Shown piece by piece: positions 56,166 to 63,951 of a DNA stretch of 64,000 nt (its first letter is position 1; every line of letters begins with the position of its first letter). Source of the stretch: JABDLO01 sp041749255 (GTDB taxonomy: Bacteria; Bacteroidota; Bacteroidia; Chitinophagales; Saprospiraceae). The stretch lies in assembly GCA_041749255.1 (NCBI GenBank), contig JBGTBR010000072.1, positions 7,026 to 71,025 on the forward strand, given 5' to 3'. A program made the position numbers and the translations under genes. The notes beneath the pieces were generated by a model, which worked only from the letters and a program-made list of their open reading frames with translations, searched no databases and was not told the origin of the DNA.

Positions 56166-56279
56166 ATGACATTTTTGCAACTATTGAAAACGGTTATCCG
56201 TCTTTATTCTGTGTTTGCCTATGGGAATGTCTTCTCATGGCTTTTTCAACTCTTCTCAACTCAATCAAGCAACGCGTAA
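56166..56279 (+). CDS. Possible 37-codon hydrophobic peptide
   Basis: An ATG at 56166 opens a frame starting MTFLQLLKTVIRLYSV and ending FSTQSSNA with TAA at 56277. It is rich in Leu, Phe and Val, so it could be a small membrane peptide or a leader. There is no recognised motif, and a chance frame is possible. It lies between the AraC gene and the secreted-protein gene. Confidence 0.25.
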   Translation: MTFLQLLKTVIRLYSVFAYGNVFSWLFQLFSTQSSNA

Positions 56280-56330
56280 GGTTTAAAGTATGCGTAATCC
56301 ATATTATTAATTCAATAAATTAAAATCGTT

Positions 56331-56906
56331 ATGAAAAATGTATTTTTGTTGCTTGTTGTTTTTTGCTTAAGCTTAACTACCGTCTCCCTTGCCAATCCGG
56401 TAATCCATATCACAAAAGACAAAGTATTTACTTTGGATTTAAGAGATTGGACGGGTAATTCTTACAACGTACTGATAAGTGATGCCAGTGAAGCGATTGT
56501 CCACTCCGGAAAAATGAACTCCTCAACCCTAACTAAGAAAAGTTTTGACGTAAGTAATCTTCCCACTGGTATTTACAAAGTGAAGATATTTGACTCTTTA
56601 AAATCCATAACCCATGAAATTTTGATTGGTGCCGGTAGTTTATCGCTTATAGGAAGTGAAGATGTAAAGTACGCTCCAGTGATCAGAAAAAATGGATCTT
56701 ATCTGGATGTTGACTATTTGGCTCTTAATAAAGAGGCGACCTTGAAAGTCTACGATGCCCAGGGCAATTCCGTATATACTGAAGAGATAAAAGATAAAGA
56801 TGTTTACAGCCGCAGATTGCAAATTCAATCTATGAAGAAAGGCACCTATTACGTAGAGTTTTCTACTGAACATGGTGTATACAACGAGTCATTTATGCTT
56901 AATTAA
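56331..56906 (+). CDS. Unrecognised secreted protein with paired beta-sandwich-like halves
   Basis: 191 residues with a signal peptide (MKNVFLLLVVFCLSLTTVSLA). Two similar strand-rich halves follow (about 30-105 and 112-190). Each has a bend like that of Ig-type or DUF3244-like domains: LPTGIYKVKIFDSLKS in the first and KKGTYYVEFSTEHGVY in the second. The second half resembles a Por-secretion C-terminal sorting domain (LKVYDAQGNSVYTEEI) but the canonical lysine-rich ending is missing. A strong terminator follows. Confidence 0.72.
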   Translation: MKNVFLLLVVFCLSLTTVSLANPVIHITKDKVFTLDLRDWTGNSYNVLISDASEAIVHSGKMNSSTLTKKSFDVSNLPTGIYKVKIFDSLKSITHEILIGAGSLSLIGSEDVKYAPVIRKNGSYLDVDYLALNKEATLKVYDAQGNSVYTEEIKDKDVYSRRLQIQSMKKGTYYVEFSTEHGVYNESFMLN

Positions 56907-56928
56907 TTGAGCATTGCAACCAATGTGG

Positions 56929-56962
56929 AGGCCTTCTGATTGATTTCGGAAGGCCTTTTTTT
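56929..56962 (+). terminator. Rho-independent terminator of the secreted-protein gene
   Basis: AGGCCTTC (56929-56936) pairs perfectly with GAAGGCCT (56949-56956), followed by a run of seven T. It lies 22 bp after the stop at 56906. Confidence 0.88.
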
Positions 56963-57042
56963 ATTATAAGTTACATCAAAATCGGCGCCATACATTAAAA
57001 TGATAACAATCTGGTACGATCATCTTTCAAATATTCCATAAA

Positions 57043-57060
57043 TATTGTAATATTGCAATA
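57043..57060. promoter_or_regulatory. Palindromic ArsR operator overlapping the -7 box
   Basis: TATTGTAATATTGCAATA is an 18 bp palindrome with one mismatched symmetric pair, just upstream of arsR. TAATATTG within it differs from the -7 consensus TAnnTTTG at one position, so a bound repressor would block transcription. This arrangement is typical of ArsR autoregulation, inferred here from position and symmetry. Confidence 0.6.
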
Positions 57061-57065
57061 AATTA

Positions 57066-57407
57066 ATGAATATGGGAGTAACACGTACAGAACTCTTTAC
57101 CGAAGAACAGAATCGCATCGCCACAATTGCAAAGGTGTTGGCTCATCCGGCCAGAATTGCTATCATTCAACACCTACTGAAAACCAATACCTGCATAAAT
57201 AGCGACCTGGTACATGAATTGGGATTGGCTCAGGCTACCATAAGCCAACATTTAAAAGAATTGAAAAATACGGGTATCATACAAGGGACCATAGAGGGAG
57301 TATCTGTGTGCTACTGCATTGACCCTAAAATATGGAACCATTTCAAAATGGAATTTGAGAAACTTTTTGGACAGTTGGAGGGTGAAGACCTTTCTTTATG
57401 CTGTTGA
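57066..57407 (+). CDS. arsR: ArsR family metalloregulator
   Basis: 113 residues with a winged helix-turn-helix: IAKVLAHPARIAIIQHLLKT, then HELGLAQATISQHLKELKNT (recognition helix) and GTIEGVSVCYCIDP. The Cys pair in VCYC and the C-terminal LSLCC are candidate arsenic(III) ligands; the typical ELCVCDL motif is absent (TCINSDLVHEL replaces it). It should repress the genes that follow until arsenite binds. A palindrome precedes it. The ATG two codons later is an alternative start. Confidence 0.9.
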   Translation: MNMGVTRTELFTEEQNRIATIAKVLAHPARIAIIQHLLKTNTCINSDLVHELGLAQATISQHLKELKNTGIIQGTIEGVSVCYCIDPKIWNHFKMEFEKLFGQLEGEDLSLCC

Positions 57408-57489
57408 TTTTTTTATAAATCTGGTAGGCATTTCCAAAGAATTATAGTTTGAGCGGATACATCATTACTTAGCTGAAAACCTCAATGAA

Positions 57490-58119
57490 GTGAAAAAAAA
57501 ACGAAAACATATTTACCCCGACCTTGCGAAAACCATCAAAGCCGTCAGGAAAATGGAAATTTCCGATAACCGGAAAGCCATCCTTTCACCTTTAATTGAG
57601 ACCATTTTAAAAAAGCAAGAATCAAAGGAAAACATACGACTTAATTTTATATGTACACACAACTCCAGAAGGAGTCAGATTTCACAGATATGGGCTCAAA
57701 CGGCTGCGTGGTATTACGGAGTAAAGGTAGAGTGTTTTTCGGGGGGTACTGAGGTGACCACCTTTAATGTGAGTGCAGTGGAGACTATGAGCCGTAATGG
57801 ATTCCGGATCATTTCAAAGGGTGAAGAAAATCCGGTTTATTTTGTCTTTCACTCTGAAGATTCTGATCCGGTCATTGCGTTTTCCAAGGCATATGATGAT
57901 GGTATAAATCCAGCCAGGAATTTTATTGCCGTTATGACCTGTGCCGATGCCGAAGAAAATTGCCCATTCATTCCAGGTGCAGAAACCCGGATTTCAGTGC
58001 AATATGAGGATCCAAAGGCATTTGATGGAACTCCTGAAGAAGCTCAAAAATACAACGAACGCTCGTTTCAGATTGCATCAGAAATGTTTTACGTGTTTTC
58101 CAAAATCAAGAAGTCGTGA
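57490..58119 (+). CDS. Low-molecular-weight phosphatase-type arsenate reductase
   Basis: 209 residues with the P-loop CTHNSRRS (CxxxxxR, about residues 55-62), the nucleophilic Cys motif of the LMW-phosphatase and thioredoxin-linked arsenate reductase fold. The later segment VMTCADAEENCPFIPGAETR contains additional cysteines. It would reduce arsenate to arsenite for export by Acr3 or act on arsenylated protein. It is longer than the roughly 130-residue ArsC because of an N-terminal helical part (about 1-45). The start is GTG at 57490. The Acr3 gene start overlaps its stop as GTGA. Confidence 0.85.
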   Translation: MKKKRKHIYPDLAKTIKAVRKMEISDNRKAILSPLIETILKKQESKENIRLNFICTHNSRRSQISQIWAQTAAWYYGVKVECFSGGTEVTTFNVSAVETMSRNGFRIISKGEENPVYFVFHSEDSDPVIAFSKAYDDGINPARNFIAVMTCADAEENCPFIPGAETRISVQYEDPKAFDGTPEEAQKYNERSFQIASEMFYVFSKIKKS

Positions 58120-59147
58120 CGGCAGAAAAGAAAAAAATGGCCTTTTTTGAAAGGTATCTGACCATCTGGGTAGCTCTGTGCATTGGTGTGGGTATTTTGA
58201 TTGGACATCTGGCAGGTGACAGTATGTCCATTCTTTCCCAAATGGAAATGTATAATGTCAATATTCCCATTGCCATCCTTATTTGGTTGATGATTTATCC
58301 CATGATGTTGCAAATAGACTTCAGCAGTCTTAAAAAGGCTGGAAAAACCCCCAGGGGCTTATTTCTGACACTGGTAGTCAATTGGTTGATCAAACCATTT
58401 ACCATGGCGTTTTTTGCCTGGATCTTTTTTGATAAATTATACTCTGCATACATAGACCCTGAATTAGCCGGTGAATACATTGCCGGAGCGATAATACTGG
58501 GAGCAGCACCGTGCACGGCTATGGTATTTGTATGGTCATACCTTTCGGATGGAGACCCTAACTATACGCTGGTACAGGTTTCAGTAAATGATTTGATTAT
58601 CCTGGTGGCTTTTGTGCCTTTAGTAGGACTGTTGTTAGGTATTACCGATATAAGAATACCTTATGAAACCCTGGTCACCTCTGTAGTTATATTTGTGGTG
58701 ATACCGTTGCTGGCGGGAATTATCACCAATAAAAGTCTGATTGGAAAATACGGTGAGGTGTGGTTCAAAACCGTCTTTCTTCCCAAATTGAAACCCATAA
58801 GTGTCATTGCTTTATTGTTGACATTGGTTTTGTTATTTGCATTTCAAGGACCCAACATATTGAACAACCCCTTAATCATATTTTTAATAGCCGTTCCTCT
58901 GATCATCCAGACGTACTTCATTTTCTTCATTGCGTGGTTTGGAGGAAGAAAACTTAAATTACCTCATGCCATTTGTGCTCCGGCAGCCATGATCGGAGCC
59001 AGCAATTTCTTCGAACTGGCAGTGGCTGTTGCCATTGCTCTGTTTGGACTGGAGAGCCCTGCTGCTTTGGTTACCGTAGTAGGTGTATTGGTTGAGGTTC
59101 CGATTATGTTAAGCCTCGTATCCCTGGCCAATAAATGGAAGTTTTAG
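58116..59147 (+). CDS. acr3: Acr3-type arsenite efflux permease
   Basis: 343 residues with about ten membrane helices, as in the BASS/ACR3 fold. It carries the conserved Cys helix (GAIILGAAPCTAMVFVWSYL), with VQVSVNDLIILVAFVPLVGL after it and AMIGASNFFELAVAVAIALF late in the protein. It exports arsenite, driven by the proton gradient. It is translated from a GTG that overlaps the arsenate-reductase stop (GTGA). The ATG at residue 8 is an alternative. It ends the arsR-reductase-acr3 operon. Confidence 0.93.
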   Translation: MTAEKKKMAFFERYLTIWVALCIGVGILIGHLAGDSMSILSQMEMYNVNIPIAILIWLMIYPMMLQIDFSSLKKAGKTPRGLFLTLVVNWLIKPFTMAFFAWIFFDKLYSAYIDPELAGEYIAGAIILGAAPCTAMVFVWSYLSDGDPNYTLVQVSVNDLIILVAFVPLVGLLLGITDIRIPYETLVTSVVIFVVIPLLAGIITNKSLIGKYGEVWFKTVFLPKLKPISVIALLLTLVLLFAFQGPNILNNPLIIFLIAVPLIIQTYFIFFIAWFGGRKLKLPHAICAPAAMIGASNFFELAVAVAIALFGLESPAALVTVVGVLVEVPIMLSLVSLANKWKF

Positions 59148-59326
59148 TTTTGAGGTTAGATTTATACCAGGAGGGTGGGTGTTGACATTAGGCTATGCCG
59201 TCATTTATGGTCATTTGTGCTTCGCGCGTCATTGGTACTTTGTGCGTTATTTGGCTACGCTGTAAAAGAATGAGTCTCATGGTCGGACTTGATGTCTCAT
59301 GAAATAGGTTGACAAAAGAAAAACCA

Positions 59327-59405
59327 GCACCAAAGGTGCGGAATTCAATAGCCTTGGGTGAAGCCCAAGGTTTAAGGGAGAAACCGGTTAAAGCACCAAC
59401 GGTGC
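59327..59405 (+). repeat. Cluster of three short palindromes (REP-like)
   Basis: GCACCAAAGGTGC (59327-59339), CCTTGGGTGAAGCCCAAGG (59352-59370) and GCACCAACGGTGC (59393-59405) each form a hairpin, with the first and third nearly identical. They sit within 80 bp in a non-coding stretch between acr3 and the RND gene. Short palindromes in this style are common repeats in Bacteroidota genomes and are often linked to REP-associated tyrosine transposases (inference). Nothing else is recognisable in 59148-59593. Confidence 0.6.
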
Positions 59406-59593
59406 GCAATAAATTGGAATACGAATTAATGAGTTACAATGCAATAGCAATTAAAGTACGCACCGGAATCTTGTGGGATGACGGATATCTGAGTAGTTTC
59501 AAATTAAGTTTATTTTTGTACATTCATGATTGTAATTCTGATACCGAAAAGATCAATATTATAATGTAATGACCTGAAGATAAATTTTTAAAC

Positions 59594-62500
59594 ATGCTCT
59601 CGATTGTAAGAAATAGCGCCTTCGCCATCACCATACTTTTTGTATCGGCAGCATTGTGCAGTTATTTTTTTATTTCAGGGCTGAATCTGGAACTGAATCC
59701 GCGAACCCAGGCCAAAACCCTTTTGATTTCGGGATATTACCCAAAAGCATCCCCGCAAACCACAGAGATGAGGGTAGTGACCCCTTTGGAAGCCGGTATG
59801 GCCAGAATACGGGGCATCGACGAGATCGCCTCCAAGTCCTCCAATGGAACTTATGAAATTACCCTGACACTGGAGCAGGATAGTCCGGTAGATCTCATTC
59901 GCTTTGAAGTGTCCAACCGTATACGCGAAATATATCCTAACCTGCCAGCGGAATGCAGCTATCCCATCATACAGGTCAGCGGTGGAGATGATAAATCCAC
60001 CCGCCAACCCATCATGACCTATTCAGTGTACAGCCATGACGCAGCAGAAAGGGTATACCGGTACGTCAGCGAGATCCTCCTTCCCAAACTATCCGTCATT
60101 CAAGGCCTGCTACAGATAGACCTTTCCGGGGGTTCTGTTATGGAATGGGTGGTTGACTACGACCTCAAAAAAATGGATGGTCTCGGGATCGGGTGGGCAG
60201 ACCTTACCAATGCCTTATCCGGGCTCGATGCCAAATCAGGTCTTTCTACCATACAGTACGAAGAAGAGAAATTTCATGTCCTGTTGCGGGAAAGGCCTTC
60301 TGATGACCTGAGAAAATTGCCGGTAACCGGTCAAAACAGCCAATGGGTAGTACTTGGAGACGTTGCTTCTATTGAGTTATTGGAAATGGAGCCGGAAAGA
60401 TTGTACCGCATAAATGGCAAAAACAACATACGACTCAACTTTTACCCGGAAAAGGGGGCAAATCATCTGTTGCTGGCCTCCATGATCAGGGAGAAAATTG
60501 CAGACATCCAGGGAGAGCTGCCACCCGGATACAGTGTACTCATGGAGAGGGACTCTACTGAATACCTCGAAGCCGAACTTGAAAAGATCCGCATTCGCAG
60601 CCTGCTATCTCTTTCGTTATTGCTTCTTTTTGTACTGATAGCATACCGCCACTGGAAGTATCTGATTGTGGTCATTGGTAGCTTATTGGTCAATGTGGCT
60701 ATCGCCATTGTGTTGTATAATATTTTGGACATTAATCTGAATCTGTATGCACTGGCAGCCATTACGGTCAGTTTTGGAATCATCATCGACAATACTGTGG
60801 TTATGGCCGATCATATACGACGATACAACAATGTGCAGGTATTTCCCTCCATTGCCACAGCTACCCTCACCACTCTGGCATCGCTTACCGTTATATTTTT
60901 TCTCCCCGAGATGTGGAAGAATAACCTGATCGAATTTTCGCGGGTCATCATCATAAATTTATTCCTGTCCCTGCTCATCTCCATTACCTTTGTTCCCGCA
61001 CTTTTGCATTTGTTGCGGGTAAATCCCAGGCTTCGCTCCGGGGACAGTATGACCGGTCTTCAAAACAGGATGCAGAAACTTTTTGGATGGGTCAACCATA
61101 GAAGGAGGTGGGTTATCGCCGGATCCATCTTATTATTTGGGTTACCTGTTTATCTCTTGCCTTCCAAAGTAGAGGGATGGGAATGGTACAATAATTCTGT
61201 GGGCAGCGAATGGTATTTAGAAAATATGCGAAAACCGGTAAACAAATGGTTGGGAGGCACTTCCCGTTTGTTTTATTTTTATGTATACGAATCCGGAGCT
61301 TTCAGGAGCAACGAAGAAACATTCCTGTATGTAAACACCACCTTACCCAACGGAAGTACGATCGAACAAATGGATGAACTGATCAGGCATGTGGAACATT
61401 TTTTACAAGACTACGAGGCTAAAGTAAAAAACTACATTACCAACATTTTTAATGGTGAAAATGCCTCAATGACGATTACCTTTTCCGACAGCGATGACTA
61501 CGTTTTTCCCCATATTTTAAAAAACCGGTTGATCGGTATGGCCACCAACCTCGGCGGCGCCAAATGGAGCGTGTACGGTGTGGGCAAAGGTTTCAGCAAT
61601 GCTTCCGGGGTAGGTACGCCCCGGTATTCTGTTACCGTTGAAGGGTATAATCTTGAACAATTAGAGCACATCGGAGACCAGTTTGCTACTCTCCTCGAAG
61701 AACATCCCCGCGTCAAAGAGGTGGAACGGAATGCCAATCTGACATGGTTTGAAAAAGATATTTTCAGATATACGTTCAGGCCGCAACAGCGAACCCTTTT
61801 GGAATCCGGCCTGAAACCCCGGGAATTGTATGCCCGCTTGAGTACACTCAATCCCAGAAGGATGCCGGTATCCAGTACCGGTGATGATGTAAAGGTGCGG
61901 GTCATCAACAGGGAAAGCCAAAAACAATCGCTGTGGAATATGTATAACGAAGTGGTGAGTCAGGACAGTTTTAAGATCCTGATGTCGTCTCTGGGAAGCA
62001 TACAAAAAGAAAAAGCGCCCAGCTCCATCCACAAAAAAAATCAGCAGTACATCCGTAAGCTGGAATGGGAATACACGGGTTCACATGTATTTGGAGATAA
62101 ATACATCAATACAAAGTTGAAGGAATTTACTCCTACCCTGCCTTTAGGATATGAGGTCAAAAGAAGTACTCATTCCTGGAATTTTGGGAAAGAAGCCCGC
62201 AGGCAATATGGGTTGCTCGCCCTGGTTATTGTGATGATCTTTGTATTGTGCAGTATTCATTTTGAGTCATTGAAGAGAGGGTTTGCCATTGTGTTGCTGA
62301 TCCCGATTTCATTCATTGGGATTTTCCTGACCTTTTATTGGTTTGATTTTCCTTTTGATCAGGGCGGTTATACTTCCTTTATACTGATCAGCGGGATCAC
62401 GGTCAACAGCATGATCCTTATATTGAGCGACTATGACATAGGGAAAAAAAGATTTCCGGATGCTTCGAATCTGGAAATGTATACCCGGGCTTTTTTCAGT

Positions 62501-62689
62501 AAGATTACACCTATAATTTTAACAGTATTATCTACTGCGATAGGATTGACCCCATTTCTGATGTACGGAAAAAATGAAGCCTTCTGGTACGCACTGGCTG
62601 TAGGCACCATTGGAGGGCTTCTTTTTTCCATCATAGCCATAGTTCTGATCATGCCGGCTTTTCTGCCACGATTTGCAGGTGAGAAGTGA
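59594..62689 (+). CDS. Orphan RND-family permease with altered proton-relay residues
   Basis: 1031 residues, as in AcrB and CusA. Two groups of membrane helices (start FAITILFVSAALCSYFF, then LLSLSLLLLFVLIAYRHW, and LLALVIVMIFVLCSIHFESL) surround two periplasmic porter loops. The helix-4 motif is SFGIIIDNTVVMADHI (D399, N400); in AcrB the equivalent is D407-D408. The helix-10 motif is ISGITVNSMILILSDY with N938 where AcrB has K940. Two of the three charged proton-relay residues are therefore replaced by Asn. No membrane-fusion or TolC gene is adjacent. It could still be an active transporter that uses a different relay or another cation. Confidence 0.88.
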   Translation: MLSIVRNSAFAITILFVSAALCSYFFISGLNLELNPRTQAKTLLISGYYPKASPQTTEMRVVTPLEAGMARIRGIDEIASKSSNGTYEITLTLEQDSPVDLIRFEVSNRIREIYPNLPAECSYPIIQVSGGDDKSTRQPIMTYSVYSHDAAERVYRYVSEILLPKLSVIQGLLQIDLSGGSVMEWVVDYDLKKMDGLGIGWADLTNALSGLDAKSGLSTIQYEEEKFHVLLRERPSDDLRKLPVTGQNSQWVVLGDVASIELLEMEPERLYRINGKNNIRLNFYPEKGANHLLLASMIREKIADIQGELPPGYSVLMERDSTEYLEAELEKIRIRSLLSLSLLLLFVLIAYRHWKYLIVVIGSLLVNVAIAIVLYNILDINLNLYALAAITVSFGIIIDNTVVMADHIRRYNNVQVFPSIATATLTTLASLTVIFFLPEMWKNNLIEFSRVIIINLFLSLLISITFVPALLHLLRVNPRLRSGDSMTGLQNRMQKLFGWVNHRRRWVIAGSILLFGLPVYLLPSKVEGWEWYNNSVGSEWYLENMRKPVNKWLGGTSRLFYFYVYESGAFRSNEETFLYVNTTLPNGSTIEQMDELIRHVEHFLQDYEAKVKNYITNIFNGENASMTITFSDSDDYVFPHILKNRLIGMATNLGGAKWSVYGVGKGFSNASGVGTPRYSVTVEGYNLEQLEHIGDQFATLLEEHPRVKEVERNANLTWFEKDIFRYTFRPQQRTLLESGLKPRELYARLSTLNPRRMPVSSTGDDVKVRVINRESQKQSLWNMYNEVVSQDSFKILMSSLGSIQKEKAPSSIHKKNQQYIRKLEWEYTGSHVFGDKYINTKLKEFTPTLPLGYEVKRSTHSWNFGKEARRQYGLLALVIVMIFVLCSIHFESLKRGFAIVLLIPISFIGIFLTFYWFDFPFDQGGYTSFILISGITVNSMILILSDYDIGKKRFPDASNLEMYTRAFFSKITPIILTVLSTAIGLTPFLMYGKNEAFWYALAVGTIGGLLFSIIAIVLIMPAFLPRFAGEK

Positions 62690-62750
62690 ATGGGTTGCAA
62701 TATTTTTAAATAAGCGAGATCTTCTGAAATTAGATGAAGAAAAAAGGCAT

Positions 62751-63050
62751 TATTTCACGCAAAACCCGCAAAGGATTTTTGCGCAAAGGGGCGCAAAGAG
62801 GTTTCACCCACAGGAGTTCGAAAATCATTCCATCTTTACGTTTCCTTCGCGGTTTTTTGGCGGTCTTGGCGTGAACCCCATCCCAAAAGTTTGAGGGTAA
62901 ATATTTCGTATGTAATATTTACTTTTTTTATTTCACGCAAAGGGAGAGATATGTACATGTCATCTTAGTTCTGTACTTTGTTCTCGTAAGCAACTTTTTA
63001 CTTATTCTCTTTTATGAGTATTTCAAGTCCGGAAATTCGTACAAAATGTT
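62751..63050 (+). repeat. 300 bp direct repeat, copy 1
   Basis: It opens with TATTTCACGCAAAACCCGCA and closes with TCGTACAAAATGTT. It recurs at 63272-63574 with few changes over most of its length; the two copies differ mainly by small insertions and the loss of a CTTCG-type stretch near the GCGGTTTT segment. The last 50 bases (62998-63050, minus strand) encode the very C-terminus of a PIN-type toxin (HFVRISGLEILIKENK), an inactive fragment preceded by a stop codon. Confidence 0.8.
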
Positions 63051-63100
63051 ATGATGATCATTCCCAATTTTAACACGCTATATCGGAGGGAAAATGGTAT

Positions 63101-63149
63101 TATTTCACGCTAAGCCCGCAAAGATTTTTCACGCAAAACCCGCAAAGGA
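63101..63149 (+). repeat. Partial third copy of the TTTCACGCAAA repeat
   Basis: TATTTCACGC at 63101 is followed by two more copies of the same word family (TTTCACGCAAAACCCGCAAA, 63127-63146), which match the start of the 300 bp repeats. Nothing of the rest of the repeat is retained. It is followed at about 63170-63197 by a CGTGTTCATTTGCGAGATCT segment of repeat-like character. Confidence 0.55.
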
Positions 63150-63271
63150 AGTCGATAACCATTAATAATCCGTGTTCATTTGCGAGATCTGCGGGAAAAA
63201 CTAAAGCGACGACATTTTCAAGGATTTACTAGGTGTTTTCTAATGAGAACTGAACGGAAGGTTGAAAGGAG

Positions 63272-63574
63272 TATTTCACGCAATGGCCGCAAAGGATTTT
63301 TGCGCAAAGGGGCGCAAAGAGGTTTCACCCACAGGAGTTCGAAAATCATTCCATCTTTGCGTTTCGCGGTTTTTCATGGCGGTCTTGGCGTGAACCCCCA
63401 TCCCAAAAGTTTGAGGGTAAATATTTCGTATGTAATATTTACTTTTTTATTTCACACAAAGGGAGAGAGGTGATATGTACATATCATCTTAGTTCTTTAC
63501 TTTGTTCTCGTAAGCAACTTTTTACTCATTCTCTTTTATGAGTATTTCAAGTCCGGAAATTCGTACAAAATGTT
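63272..63574 (+). repeat. 300 bp direct repeat, copy 2
   Basis: It repeats 62751-63050. It opens TATTTCACGCAATGGCCGCA and ends TCGTACAAAATGTT. Its last 50 bases are the 3' end of the broken vapC gene (minus strand), so the repeat carries toxin coding sequence. The spacing of the two copies is 521 bp. Confidence 0.8.
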
Positions 63575-63717
63575 TTTCGTTTAACGTGGCCAATTTAAGG
63601 TTGTAAGCTTTGGCGGTAGCTCCGATAAACAAATCTGGAATATCGATTTTCCTTCTTGGTCTTTCTAAAATAGTCAATAAGTATAGTTGAATCCAGGCAA
63701 ATTATCTCTTCCGCCAT
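63522..63717 (-). pseudogene. vapC: VapC-type PIN-domain toxin, internally deleted
   Basis: Two pieces of a PIN ribonuclease gene lie together on the minus strand but in different frames. From the ATG at 63717 the N-terminus reads MAEEIICLDSTILIDYFRKT, with the first PIN aspartate (LDST) intact, and continues to about 63646. About 10 bp on, in another frame, the C-terminus reads KIDIPDLFIGATAKAYNLKL, with a later PIN acidic residue, and ends IKENE with TAA at 63522. Roughly 75-80 central residues are missing. The start overlaps the end of the antitoxin gene as in a normal operon. Without the middle it cannot be active. Confidence 0.75.
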
Positions 63718-63944
63718 TCGTTGAAGTAATTTCTATTAGAGAGAAAATCTTGATATTGATCTTCATCCATTACAGGGCCTTTCAAAAGGAACTCTTGAAA
63801 ATCATTTATCCCGTTCTTCATATCATCCTCGGGTGTAATTAAAGTAAGCTCTTCTTGTACAATGGTTCGGAAAGAAATTGAGGCAAAATACATATTATAA
63901 AAAAGATGAATGCGTAAATTAGCGTAGCCAACCTGAACAATCAT
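63702..63944 (-). CDS. Putative VapB-type antitoxin (possibly truncated N-terminus)
   Basis: The C-terminal half, NDFQEFLLKGPVMDEDQYQD then FLSNRNYFNEWRKR, matches small antitoxins paired with PIN toxins in Bacteroidota. The full frame is 80 residues, but the first 17 (IVQVGYANLRIHLFYN) have no antitoxin character. The ATG at 63893 gives a more plausible 63-residue form. Its end overlaps the toxin start by 16 bp. It may be kept while the toxin has decayed, or be partly broken itself. Confidence 0.6.
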   Translation of the reverse strand: MIVQVGYANLRIHLFYNMYFASISFRTIVQEELTLITPEDDMKNGINDFQEFLLKGPVMDEDQYQDFLSNRNYFNEWRKR

Positions 63945-63951
63945 CTAACGC

